64,000 nt of DNA. It comes from Litorisediminicola beolgyonensis. GTDB lineage: Bacteria > Pseudomonadota > Alphaproteobacteria > Rhodobacterales > Rhodobacteraceae. Both the position numbers and the translations under genes were made by a program. Below the pieces are notes generated by a model that ran no database searches, had not been told where the DNA came from, and saw only the letters and a program-made list of their open reading frames with translations. Location: positions 32,737 through 96,736 of the forward strand of contig NZ_JBHTMU010000016.1 of assembly GCF_042679605.1 (NCBI RefSeq), given 5' to 3'. Position 1 is the stretch's first letter; the number at the start of each line of letters is the position of its first letter. This document shows, piece after piece, positions 1 to 8,200 of this stretch.

Positions 1-107
1 TAGTCGGTGCCTTACAGCAGCGACGCCCTACGTCTGGCTGATTCCATGAATAGCAGACACTCGATCTTTTGTGAAACTTTCGGGCACAAACACAGTCCTC
101 AAATCGA
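1..107. other. Prophage right-end non-coding region and possible host flank
   Basis: No gene is supported here. The late operon stops at 108. TTTGTG at 68-73 and CACAAA at 85-90 form a six-base inverted repeat, and the GTGAAAC inside it resembles one arm of Mu transposase sites, preceded by CG about seven bases away as in Mu. If the candidate boundary at 34/35 is right, bases 1-34 are host sequence and 35-107 are the transposase-binding right end of the phage. Confidence 0.35.
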
Positions 108-437
108 TCACCCCGCCGCATACTCCCGATCCACCACGATCCGCGTGCCGCCATTGTTCGGCACTGTCATCCGCTGGTCCGCGAAGGTGACGATGAACTT
201 GCCGAGGAACGTGCCCGCTTCCGCAGTGTCGTCAGCCTGCCATTCGTAGCGGACCCAGCCGTTCTCGGCGTCGAAGACTGTACACATACCTGAAAACACC
301 GGGCTCAGCTGAGCGTCGACCACGCGCAACTCGACCGAGACAGCCGAGGTCAGGTCCATGGGTGCTCCTCCTGGCGCGAAGAGCTGGAGCTCGATGTCCG
401 GTGCGGTGTCGTTCTGGCCGATAAAGACGGAATCCAT
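108..437 (-). CDS. BppU-like baseplate/tail accessory protein
   Basis: Protein of 109 residues starting MDSVFIGQNDTAPD. The stretch resembling DTAPDIELQLF followed by APMDLTSA and VELRVVD looks like the N-terminal module of BppU-type phage tail proteins, which anchors receptor-binding parts to the distal tail. The ATG at 437 lies two bases below the stop codon of the upstream gene, so translation is probably coupled; the open frame extends further up but only through shadow sequence. It is the last gene of the late operon, 70 bases from the putative phage end. The similarity is only to a short module, so the family call is tentative. Confidence 0.5.
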   Translation of the reverse strand: MDSVFIGQNDTAPDIELQLFAPGGAPMDLTSAVSVELRVVDAQLSPVFSGMCTVFDAENGWVRYEWQADDTAEAGTFLGKFIVTFADQRMTVPNNGGTRIVVDREYAAG

Positions 438-438
438 G

Positions 439-2124
439 TCAGTCTCCGATGCTGGTTCTGGTGGTGCGCGGCCGGGCCTCGGTCGACCGTCCACCGCCGC
501 GTGCTTCACTGCGTTCGGCGCCAATCGGCGCCGCGAAGCGCCGACCCAGCGCTTTCGCCCTTCCCGAGGTCATCGAGGCGCTCAGCGCAGTGCCGAGCGT
601 CGCGATCACGGGCGCACCGACGGCGCTCGACACGGCCGTGCCGCCGGCCTGCACGGTGGCGATCGCCGAGACCGCCGGTTTGGCGCTCGAAACAGCTCCT
701 GAGCTGCCGCCCGCCACGCCTTCGGACTGGGCCAACCCGGTCGCCCCGGCCGCCGCGTCTGCGCCAGCATCGATCACGCCCACGGATCGCGCGATCGCCG
801 TACCGGAGGCATCGGACCCCGCTGCGCCGGCGGCGGCTCCGACGGACGCGTTGCCGGATGCGGAGGTTCCCGAAACCGACGCAGCGCCGAGGACCATGCC
901 GTCACTCGCAACTCTGGGCGAACCGAGACCTGACGAAACGCTGCCGCCATGGGCCCCGCCTGACGCCTCGGCGGTCGCTGTCGCCGCGCCGGAACTCGTC
1001 GCCGAACTCGAACTTTGTCCGGTCACGTCTGCGAGAGACCGGGCTTCGGCAGAGGTTTCGGAGGAACCGAATGCGGCGCCCGCGGTTGCCGCTACAGAGG
1101 CTCCCTCAGCAGTGTCTCCAGAGCCTGACGTGGATGCCCCCACGGCTCTGAAGATAGGTCGCGCCTCACCGGTAGCGCTGGCGTCGGCAGATACGCCTCC
1201 GCTACCGGTTTCAACTGAAAGCCCAGGAGCGCCGGATGCTGCTGAAAGCGACGCGGAGACGCCGATCGACGAGGTCACCGCGCTGCCAACGCCCGCAGTA
1301 TCGCTGACACTGACTGCCGTCGCGGCAGCGCGATTGACCGCCTGCGCCTGCGCCTGGACTAAGGCGGCCGAGGACGCGGCTCCCTCTCCGGAGACCCCTG
1401 TCCGACCCAAGGCAGCGACATCGGAGACCGCGGCGGATGCGCCAGCGCCCGAGACGATCCGCGTGCCGGACCCCGCGCTTGATCCAGAGGCCGCAGCGGT
1501 CGCTATCGAAAGGACCCGCGCATGTCCTGCTCCAACCACAGTCGCCGCGCCGATCGCGCTGCCGGTGCCGGTCCGAGTTTCGGAGGCCGCCCCGGCCGCT
1601 GCCGCCGTCGACGCGCCGGAGCTCGTCCCGCTGCCTTCGGTCGTTACTGGACCGGACGAGGTGTAGGTCCCGGAGAACTCGAGATAGTCGATCTCCAGGA
1701 AAGCGTCGTCAGAGCCTTTGGTCCGGTTGTAGGTCTGTGTGATCTCGACGATCGCCTGATCCCAGATCGACTTGCCGACAGCTGTGTCCGTGTAAGGGAA
1801 GGCGGAGCTGACGTCGGTGAACTGGCCCGAGATGTCGAGATACAGCACTCTGTTGGTGCCGCCACCGCTCGCAGCCGCCAGGACGATGCCGCTGTACATC
1901 ACGCGGATGGACACATCCACGATGTCGTCGCCGGCGGGGTTCTTGCGGGCGCGCATCGTCACGGCCAGGCCGCTGTCCATGTGATCGAAATCCGCCGGGA
2001 CGTCGCCCAGCGCTGCAGACTTTGTGACGCTGGTGGCGGGGCTGTCGCTGAACTGGAACGAGGTCGCACCGTCGTCCTGGACGTCGGTACCTGTGAACCC
2101 GGTGGTGAGGCTGATGGTCGGCAT
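439..2124 (-). CDS. Virion tail protein with long Ala/Ser/Gly/Thr-rich region
   Basis: Protein of 561 residues. Residues 1 to about 155 look globular and beta-rich, starting MPTISLTTGFTGTDVQDDGA and ending near YLEFSGTYTSS. From about 160 to 520 the sequence is almost entirely Ala, Ser, Gly, Thr and Val with few charges and almost no aromatics, without an exact repeat unit. The last 40 residues are Arg-rich. Lying between a BppU-like gene and a Cys-rich gene in the distal tail module, it is probably a structural appendage whose low-complexity part forms an extended or fibrous spacer. The opposite strand is also open over about 400 codons, a side effect of the biased composition. Confidence 0.6.
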   Translation of the reverse strand: MPTISLTTGFTGTDVQDDGATSFQFSDSPATSVTKSAALGDVPADFDHMDSGLAVTMRARKNPAGDDIVDVSIRVMYSGIVLAAASGGGTNRVLYLDISGQFTDVSSAFPYTDTAVGKSIWDQAIVEITQTYNRTKGSDDAFLEIDYLEFSGTYTSSGPVTTEGSGTSSGASTAAAAGAASETRTGTGSAIGAATVVGAGHARVLSIATAAASGSSAGSGTRIVSGAGASAAVSDVAALGRTGVSGEGAASSAALVQAQAQAVNRAAATAVSVSDTAGVGSAVTSSIGVSASLSAASGAPGLSVETGSGGVSADASATGEARPIFRAVGASTSGSGDTAEGASVAATAGAAFGSSETSAEARSLADVTGQSSSSATSSGAATATAEASGGAHGGSVSSGLGSPRVASDGMVLGAASVSGTSASGNASVGAAAGAAGSDASGTAIARSVGVIDAGADAAAGATGLAQSEGVAGGSSGAVSSAKPAVSAIATVQAGGTAVSSAVGAPVIATLGTALSASMTSGRAKALGRRFAAPIGAERSEARGGGRSTEARPRTTRTSIGD

Positions 2125-2127
2125 TCT

Positions 2128-2403
2128 TCAGACCCTCGGTACGACGCCGACCTCGCCGCAGGTGCCGCATCGGCTCCCGGGCGGAGGCCAGTCACCACAG
2201 TCGACGGTGACTCCCGCCGCCTCGAGGGCGGGCTTCACGCTCGCGAGATACGGTTGCGAGAGATGCACCGCGCCCCACGAGCCGAGCTCCCGGCGCAGCA
2301 GGCACTGCCACCTCCAGGGAGGCTCGGCGGGCGCCACGAACTCGCAGGCGCCCGCCCGTCCCAGGTGGCAGCAATGCTGCGCAGATGTGCCGCAGAGCGA
2401 CAC
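2128..2403 (-). CDS. Small Cys-rich phage protein, function unknown
   Basis: About 91 residues from a GTG at 2403, five bases below the stop of the upstream gene. An in-frame TTG at 2439 is the alternative start but lies deep inside that gene. There are eight cysteines, at 4, 11, 12, 20, 34, 69, 79 and 82, with the C-terminal pair in CGTCGE, so a metal site or disulfides are likely. Tryptophans at 30, 32, 43 and 72 suggest a small folded domain. I do not recognise a family. Its place in the tail-fibre module suggests a virion or assembly role. Confidence 0.5.
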   Translation of the reverse strand: MSLCGTSAQHCCHLGRAGACEFVAPAEPPWRWQCLLRRELGSWGAVHLSQPYLASVKPALEAAGVTVDCGDWPPPGSRCGTCGEVGVVPRV

Positions 2404-2407
2404 GAGG

Positions 2408-2836
2408 TCAGTCCTCGGTGATCGCGGTGCCGGTCCCAAGACGCGGCGTCACGCCGGCGCTGATCGCGATGGTCGGAGAGATCGTGCCGAAATAGAGCAC
2501 GCGTCCGGCGCCGGAGGGATCGGTTCCGACGGCAAAATGCGTCGCAGTCTCGCTGCCGGCACTGGCTTCGGGGAAGTCGATATTCGCGGCCGGACTGACC
2601 GAGTTCCCGCTCACCGTCCAGCCGGTGCCGTTCCGGGCGACGGCCACTCGGGCGTAGCCGGTATAGGCGCATTCGTTGGCAGCCTGGTTCCCGCCTTCTC
2701 CCGGATCACCGGTATGGAGGGAGACGTAGAGGTTCGTGAGCGGAGACGCCGCGGCATCGTCTGCCAGGTTGGCGATTGGCGTTGCGTTGAAGATCAGGTC
2801 GATCAGCGCGTTCTCGAAGAGGTCGGACTTGGACAT
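2408..2836 (-). CDS. Phage tail-associated protein, unknown family
   Basis: Protein of 142 residues beginning MSKSDLFENALIDLIFNATP. It contains LYVSLHTGDPGEGG and a later VLYFGTISPTIAISAGVTP, a pattern seen in short virion proteins near tail fibres of many phages that places a beta-rich domain after a helical N terminus. ATG at 2836. The downstream Cys-rich gene starts five bases after its stop, so the two are probably translated from one message. The precise role (fibre, decoration or assembly) cannot be read from the sequence. Confidence 0.5.
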   Translation of the reverse strand: MSKSDLFENALIDLIFNATPIANLADDAAASPLTNLYVSLHTGDPGEGGNQAANECAYTGYARVAVARNGTGWTVSGNSVSPAANIDFPEASAGSETATHFAVGTDPSGAGRVLYFGTISPTIAISAGVTPRLGTGTAITED

Positions 2837-2912
2837 TGCTCGAAAGGTCCTTTTCAGGTGGGTTGAAGCGCCCGTTCAACGGGCTGTTGCACGGCCGGTG
2901 CAGACCGCGATT

Positions 2913-3341
2913 TCAGGAGGTGAAGGGCGCCCTCCAGTGCCGCCCGAGGGCACCCAGCAGCATGAAGAGCGCGACCAGAGGCGCGGGGATCGGGATCAGG
3001 CGGGTGTGGGGCGTGCGCTCGCGCCATTCGCCGGTGATGTTGTCCGCCCAGCGGCCCTTCAGGCTCAGCCCTTCCGCGCGGTGCCAGAGCGCTGCATGAG
3101 GGACACCGCGTCGGGCCGAGCGTGTCGCCCAGATCACCGAGCGCAGCGTCAGGAGGTGCCACCAGAAGCGCAGTCGGGACCGTCCCGCGAGCTCGAAGGC
3201 GAGCGTCAGCGCGTAGTCCTCGCAGTCGCCTCGGAGGAAGCCGCCCTCAGGCCGCATGATCTTCCAGGGTCCGATCATCTCCGGGTCGGGCCTGTAGACG
3301 AACTGGGCGTTGAGGCGCGCGATTGCCTGTTTCGGGTCCAT
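2913..3341 (-). CDS. Transglutaminase-like cysteine peptidase (BTLCP type), phage-borne
   Basis: Protein of 142 residues. GDCEDYA at 38-44 carries the putative catalytic Cys40 and matches the nucleophile motif of bacterial transglutaminase-like cysteine proteinases, with YRPDPEMIGPW and a downstream LRSVIWATRS segment also typical. A hydrophobic stretch near residues 115-130 (PIPAPLVALFMLLGA) could be a membrane segment. GGAGG six bases above the ATG at 3341 fixes the start; a GTG two codons earlier is less likely. Related proteins occur in tail regions of several alphaproteobacterial phages, where a role in cell-wall or surface-protein processing during entry is plausible but unproven. Confidence 0.55.
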   Translation of the reverse strand: MDPKQAIARLNAQFVYRPDPEMIGPWKIMRPEGGFLRGDCEDYALTLAFELAGRSRLRFWWHLLTLRSVIWATRSARRGVPHAALWHRAEGLSLKGRWADNITGEWRERTPHTRLIPIPAPLVALFMLLGALGRHWRAPFTS

Positions 3342-3352
3342 GCTCACCTCCG

Positions 3353-3670
3353 TCAGGGCCAGAGCGCGTCATCTGTTGGATCGGCCGGTGGCGGGTCCAT
3401 CGCCTCGATCTCGTTCGACCGAGTGCGGATCGCGGCAATCTGCGTCCAGAGCGCCTCGCCGTCGTCCCATGCCGCCTGCTCCTCGGGCGACCAGGTCGCG
3501 CGGCCCTTCTCGGCAAGGATCGACGCCTGAGCTGTCAGATTGCGCTGTTTCCACTCCGGGCAGAGCGCGAGGATGCGTCGGCCGGCTTCGGCTTTGACGG
3601 CGATCGAAAAGCCCACTGCGTCCCGCGCGGCGAGTTCGGCTTCGGTTTCAATGGTCAGGTTGAACGGCAT
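3353..3670 (-). CDS. Hypothetical phage tail-module protein
   Basis: Protein of 105 residues starting MPFNLTIETEAELAARDAVG. It is largely helical and charged, with Trp-containing segments (PEWKQRNL, ATWSPEEQAAWDDGEALW). The ATG at 3670 overlaps the TGA of the upstream gene (ATGA), indicating coupled translation. The composition and position directly after a tail-fibre gene resemble tail-fibre assembly or chaperone-like proteins, but no motif confirms this. Confidence 0.5.
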   Translation of the reverse strand: MPFNLTIETEAELAARDAVGFSIAVKAEAGRRILALCPEWKQRNLTAQASILAEKGRATWSPEEQAAWDDGEALWTQIAAIRTRSNEIEAMDPPPADPTDDALWP

Positions 3671-4020
3671 CACGCGGCCTCCTCTGTTGCTTCGGCATCT
3701 GGCTCGGCGCGTCGTGTGATCGGATCAGGCAGCGGACCGACGGCAACGGTGTGGAGCCAAGCCGCCGGATCGGAGGGCTGGTTCGGCTCCGCGGTGCTGC
3801 CGTCATAGAGGAAGCGCAGCGGCACGGTCAGCTCGCCGCCCGCGCGCGTGATCGGCCCGGCAAAGGGGTGATCGCCCTCGGGAATGCCGCGGCCGCCTTC
3901 GGGGATGCTTTCGAGATTGTAGAGGGTGCCGTCCACGACAAGCGTGTCGGTGTCCTGAACGGTGACGGTGGTTTCCGGTGTGCCGGGGAGGGCGGCGACG
4001 GGGGATACGAGGATTTTCAT
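3670..4020 (-). CDS. Hypothetical phage tail-module protein
   Basis: Protein of 116 residues beginning MKILVSPVAALPGTPETTVT. The first half is beta-rich (TVTVQDTDTLVVDGTLYNLE) and the C-terminal 25 residues are acidic and Ala-rich. It lies 30 bases below the tail-fibre gene and its stop overlaps the next ATG. I recognise no family. Co-location with the fibre gene suggests it works on or in the same structure. Confidence 0.5.
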   Translation of the reverse strand: MKILVSPVAALPGTPETTVTVQDTDTLVVDGTLYNLESIPEGGRGIPEGDHPFAGPITRAGGELTVPLRFLYDGSTAEPNQPSDPAAWLHTVAVGPLPDPITRRAEPDAEATEEAA

Positions 4021-4050
4021 GGGTGTCTCTCAGGTTTTTGGGGGGAGGGG

Positions 4051-5217
4051 TCAGAACCAGCGGCCAATGGCGAGCAGCTTGACATCGAAGTTGGTGCCGC
4101 CCGTCGCTTGGGTGTGATGCACTTTCCACTGAGTGGAATTGTTCACGACATACATATCGCCCAGCGTTGCCTTGTTCGCTCCGAGGTTGGTCTCGACGCT
4201 GCTGAACGCGCAGGAAATGTCGCCATTTGCGAAGGAGGCGGGGAAGCTGAAAGCCGTATAGCCAGTTGCCAGGGTGGGATTGAAACTGACGACATCGGTG
4301 CAAATCTGCGTCCCGTCCGCGAAGCGCACATATTCGCCGTTGCCGTTCGAGCCGCGCTCGATCACTGCGCCGGTGGGCACGCCATCTGACTGTGAGACTG
4401 TCCCAAGAAGCTGAGCCTGGGTCACGATCTGATACCAGGTTATGCTGCCGGGATCTGCTGTCCGCGCGCCGACCCAAGACTTCTGACCGGCAGCCGCGTT
4501 CGCTTCACGACTGGCGAAGATCACTGTACCGGACGCGCTCTTTAGAACGAGGGCGTGTCCATTGTAGGAGAAGCCACCTCCCGGCGCTCCTGTCGCCGAC
4601 TGCTCAAGGTATCGGTAGAACCCGGGTTTCAGGCTTGCGGTGAAGTCTGAGATGCTTGGCGGACTTCCGGCCCCCAGCCCGAAATCGCCGACCTTGAGAA
4701 GCCGACCCGAGGTAGCGTCGGTGATGCTCTGGGTCACTGCCGTCCCGAGGATCGGAACGTTGATCGTGAAGCCAGAGCCGATGAGCAGAGCGCGAAGCAC
4801 TCCAGCGGTGTAGAAGCCCAGCTGGTTCGATCCTGGGCGCGCAAGGCCTGTGTCGGGATCCGCATCGAACGCGATGCCTGGAAGCGCGGGCGTGCCATCG
4901 GCGAAAAGCCCGGCCCCAGGCCCGTCGAGGCTCGCCTGGTAGTCCGTGATGAGCTGGTTCACCGCGTCAGCCAGGTCAGCCTGGAGCGACCGCGTCGGGA
5001 ACGCCGCATAGGACTGAGCACTCGCCGTCGATCCCTGGTAGGTCGGCGTGATCGTTATCGAGGTCGCGCTGTTGACCGAGGTGATCTCATAGACGCGGCC
5101 GTCCGGGCCGACGAAGCCCCAACCGACCTGCAGCGCGGCAAACCAGTCTGTGCCTGTCCCGGTGACGGCGCCGCTGCCGTTCGTCACCGCGACTGTGCCG
5201 GTCTTATACCATGCCAT
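4051..5217 (-). CDS. Tail fibre protein, putative receptor-binding
   Basis: Protein of 388 residues. The N terminus (MAWYKTGTVAVTNGSGAVTG) and the following GTGTDWFAALQVGWGFVGPDG match the attachment module found at the start of many siphophage fibres. The middle holds SGRLLKVGDFGLG, a motif common in fibre shafts and knob-proximal regions, and the C terminus is a Gly/Ser/Thr-rich beta domain ending AIGRWF, typical of a tip. The ATG lies six bases below the stop of the tail-tip gene. It probably trimerises and contacts the host surface. Confidence 0.7.
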   Translation of the reverse strand: MAWYKTGTVAVTNGSGAVTGTGTDWFAALQVGWGFVGPDGRVYEITSVNSATSITITPTYQGSTASAQSYAAFPTRSLQADLADAVNQLITDYQASLDGPGAGLFADGTPALPGIAFDADPDTGLARPGSNQLGFYTAGVLRALLIGSGFTINVPILGTAVTQSITDATSGRLLKVGDFGLGAGSPPSISDFTASLKPGFYRYLEQSATGAPGGGFSYNGHALVLKSASGTVIFASREANAAAGQKSWVGARTADPGSITWYQIVTQAQLLGTVSQSDGVPTGAVIERGSNGNGEYVRFADGTQICTDVVSFNPTLATGYTAFSFPASFANGDISCAFSSVETNLGANKATLGDMYVVNNSTQWKVHHTQATGGTNFDVKLLAIGRWF

Positions 5218-5223
5218 GTGTGC

Positions 5224-8200
5224 TCACCTCTTGATCTGCCTGACGTCCATCAGGCGGTTGTTGACGTTCATCGACCATCCGTTCCGAAGACCGGACGGGA
5301 ACTGTGCGGTGACCTCGTAGGTGGCCGATCCGCCGCTGGTGTCAGTGTCGCGATGGCGGAAGAAAAACGGCCCCGGGAACGTGATGTTGCGGCCCGAAGG
5401 CGCGAGGTTCAGCAGCGTCATGTTGACGGCTTCAAGCTGGGTGCCGCCGCGCTTCATCAGGAACTGCGCCTCGCCGTGATCATTCACCTGATCCATCGCG
5501 GGATGGTTGATGTCGCATGAGAACTGAACCTCCGTCTCGTAACCCGCGGCGCGGGACACAGTGATGGTCCCGATGGTCGTTTCGCCGCTGTTCGGAACGT
5601 TCTTTGCCGTGTCCACGAAAGACGCTGCGATCGTCGTGACGGCCCCGAGGGCGAGCTGTCCCGTGCCGACTGCGAGGTTTTCGATATTCGCGGAGCCGAC
5701 CTCGATCGTGCCGAGGTTGGCCGAGATCGCATCGAGGCTGGTGACCTCGATCTGGTTCGCCTTCACCGTGCCGAAGAACTGAACGAGATCGGCCAGAAAC
5801 CCGATCTGATCCGCAGTGAACAGAGCTTTCACCGCAGGCCCGTTGACCGGATCGTCGCCTGCCACGAACTCGTATCCGCCGGACGCGCCTCCGGCGCTGA
5901 CACGCGCGACAAGCGATGCGGCGGCCTTGCCCTCGAGCGTCGCAACCGCGGTCGCCTGAACTGAGACCTCGGCGTCGAGATCGTCGACCGAAGCCACAAC
6001 AGCGTCGATTGCCGAGGCGTTGGCGCTGTCGCCGGAGGCCCTCGCCTGCTGCTCGCTGATGATATCGGCACGGTTGTCGTCGATCTCGGCCGAGAGCGTG
6101 TCGATCTGTGCGGCAAGCGCGTCCTCGGCGCTGATCCGGATCTTGCTCTCCGTCACGATCTGGGCCTGCGTCTGATCGATGCGTGCGCCGAGGTTGGTCT
6201 CGGCCGAGGCCCGAGCTTCACGCTCGTCCGACACGGCCGCGCTCAAGTTCGTCTGGGCGAAGGCTATGTCTGCGCGGATGGCCTTCCGGTTCCTGTAGGA
6301 TTGCAGCAGATCGCCGAGACGGGCGTCTTCGCCGATGACCAGCTCGTCGCTGGCATATCGCGTGTCCGCGGCGACCTGGGTGATGTTCGCGCCGTCCAGT
6401 GCCGAGATGGTCTGCTCAGCGCTCGTCACCCGCGTCTCGAGCGGGTCGAATGCGGTCAGATCGACCTTCTGGGTGATCTGCGCTTCGAGGCCGTCGATAT
6501 CCTCCTCGGCCGTGGTCAGCCGAACATCGAGACCATCCACCTCGGTCACTTCGGCTTTCGAGGTGATCGAGGCCTCAGCTGCCGCCAGGTCCAGCTCCAC
6601 GGTCTGGACCCGCAGTTGCAGATCGTCCAACGCCGCAAGATCGGCCGGGTCGAGGACGGCGGCAGCGATCTGATCGTAGACGAAGGTCTCCGAGGCTTTC
6701 AGCGAGATCGCCGCCTCCGCGGCATCGAGCCTGACCTCCGCTTCGGTCGCCCGCTCCTGCGACGTCTCGAATGCCGAGATCCGGACGGTGCCTTCAGTCG
6801 GATCGACATAGATGCCGGCACCGCGAACGAGGCTTTCCGTCGAGGACAGCCGCGCCAGCCCGCGCACGACCGCGTCCTCGATCCGCTCGATGGCTTCGGT
6901 CACGGAGCGCTGTTCGACCTGTTGGACATCGAGCCTCGGAATGGACACGTCGAGATCGTACTGGTCGATGAGGTCTTGCGCGTCGCTGGCGGCCTGGTCG
7001 AAGACCTCCTGCGCAAGATCCGCGATCGAGAAGCGGATATCGGGCGCCGTGACCGGAACCCAAGGCCCCCAGCTCGTCGCGATAGTCGTGGAGACCGCGC
7101 GCGCTCGAACCTCGTAGTCTTCTCCCGGCAGCACGTCGTCGAGCACATACTGCCCTTCGAGCAGCTCTGACGAGCTTCTGCCCAAGACACGCTCTGCGGT
7201 TGCCGCGAGACGCAGCTCGAAATTGGCGCTGACAGCGACATCGACCAGGTCGAAGCCGTCCCAGGTGAGCAGGATAGCGGGTCGGCGCGATGTCCCGTTC
7301 GCATCGACCACGGTGGTTTGCGCAATCTGGAAACCGGGCAATCCGACCAACTCGAGGAGTTCCACGACCGGGTCTTGCGGCGGATCCAGCTGCACGAGGG
7401 TGTCGTCGAAGATGAAATCGTCCGGGTCGCGCTCACGCAGGGAGACCTGGACGACAAGCGTCCTCAGGTCGTAGGTGATCTCTCCGACCTCAAAAGCCTT
7501 GTCGGTGTAGCTGTTCCAGTCGCTCGTCCAAGAGATGGTCCGGAGCGGCGACAGGAAGACATAGTCCGGCGGAAGAGAGAGGACGTGCTGACGATGACGG
7601 CGGTTGTCGAGAACCAGCTCCTTCGCGACCTGGCGCGCCTGGGGGGCGTTGAAAACGGTAGACAGCTGGACGTCATAGAGACGCTGGAAGCCGTCGTCGG
7701 CCTCCAGATCGGGGAAGAGGACCGGATCGAGCTCGCGACCGTTCCACAGGGCGGCCGGCGAGGGATGCGTGACGCTGGCGCCGTTATAGATGGCGTCAAA
7801 GGACGGGAAAGGCTCGAACTCCTGAGGCCTGTTGATCAGAACATCGTCGTCGGTGATCGCGGTGATCGGCACCTCCGGCGCACCGACCTGAATGTCGAAC
7901 ACGCCGCCCAACTCGGCGATCTGCCCGTTGCAGGCCGCCAGGAGCTCCTCGATGTAGCCAGCCGGCGCTTCGGTGAAGCTGATCTCGATGCCGGCGCGAT
8001 ACCGCTTGCGGTTGGCCGTGCCGACGAGCTGATCGCACACGTTCATGGCCGCAGTCCATCGATCGAACGGCAGATCCTCATCGCTTTCAGCCTCGCCGCC
8101 CCAGACCCGGCCGTCGCCCAACTTGATACCGCGCAGGATGTTGTAGACGATGACGACCGGATTGTCGGTCTGCGCCCAGGTGGAGGGATCTGACCACCGC

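Noticed and set aside
449..1666. Plus-strand open frame of 405 codons opposite the low-complexity tail protein
   Set aside because: It is rich in Ala, Pro and Thr because it mirrors the GC-biased repeats of the minus-strand gene; no ribosome site, and it opposes the late operon.
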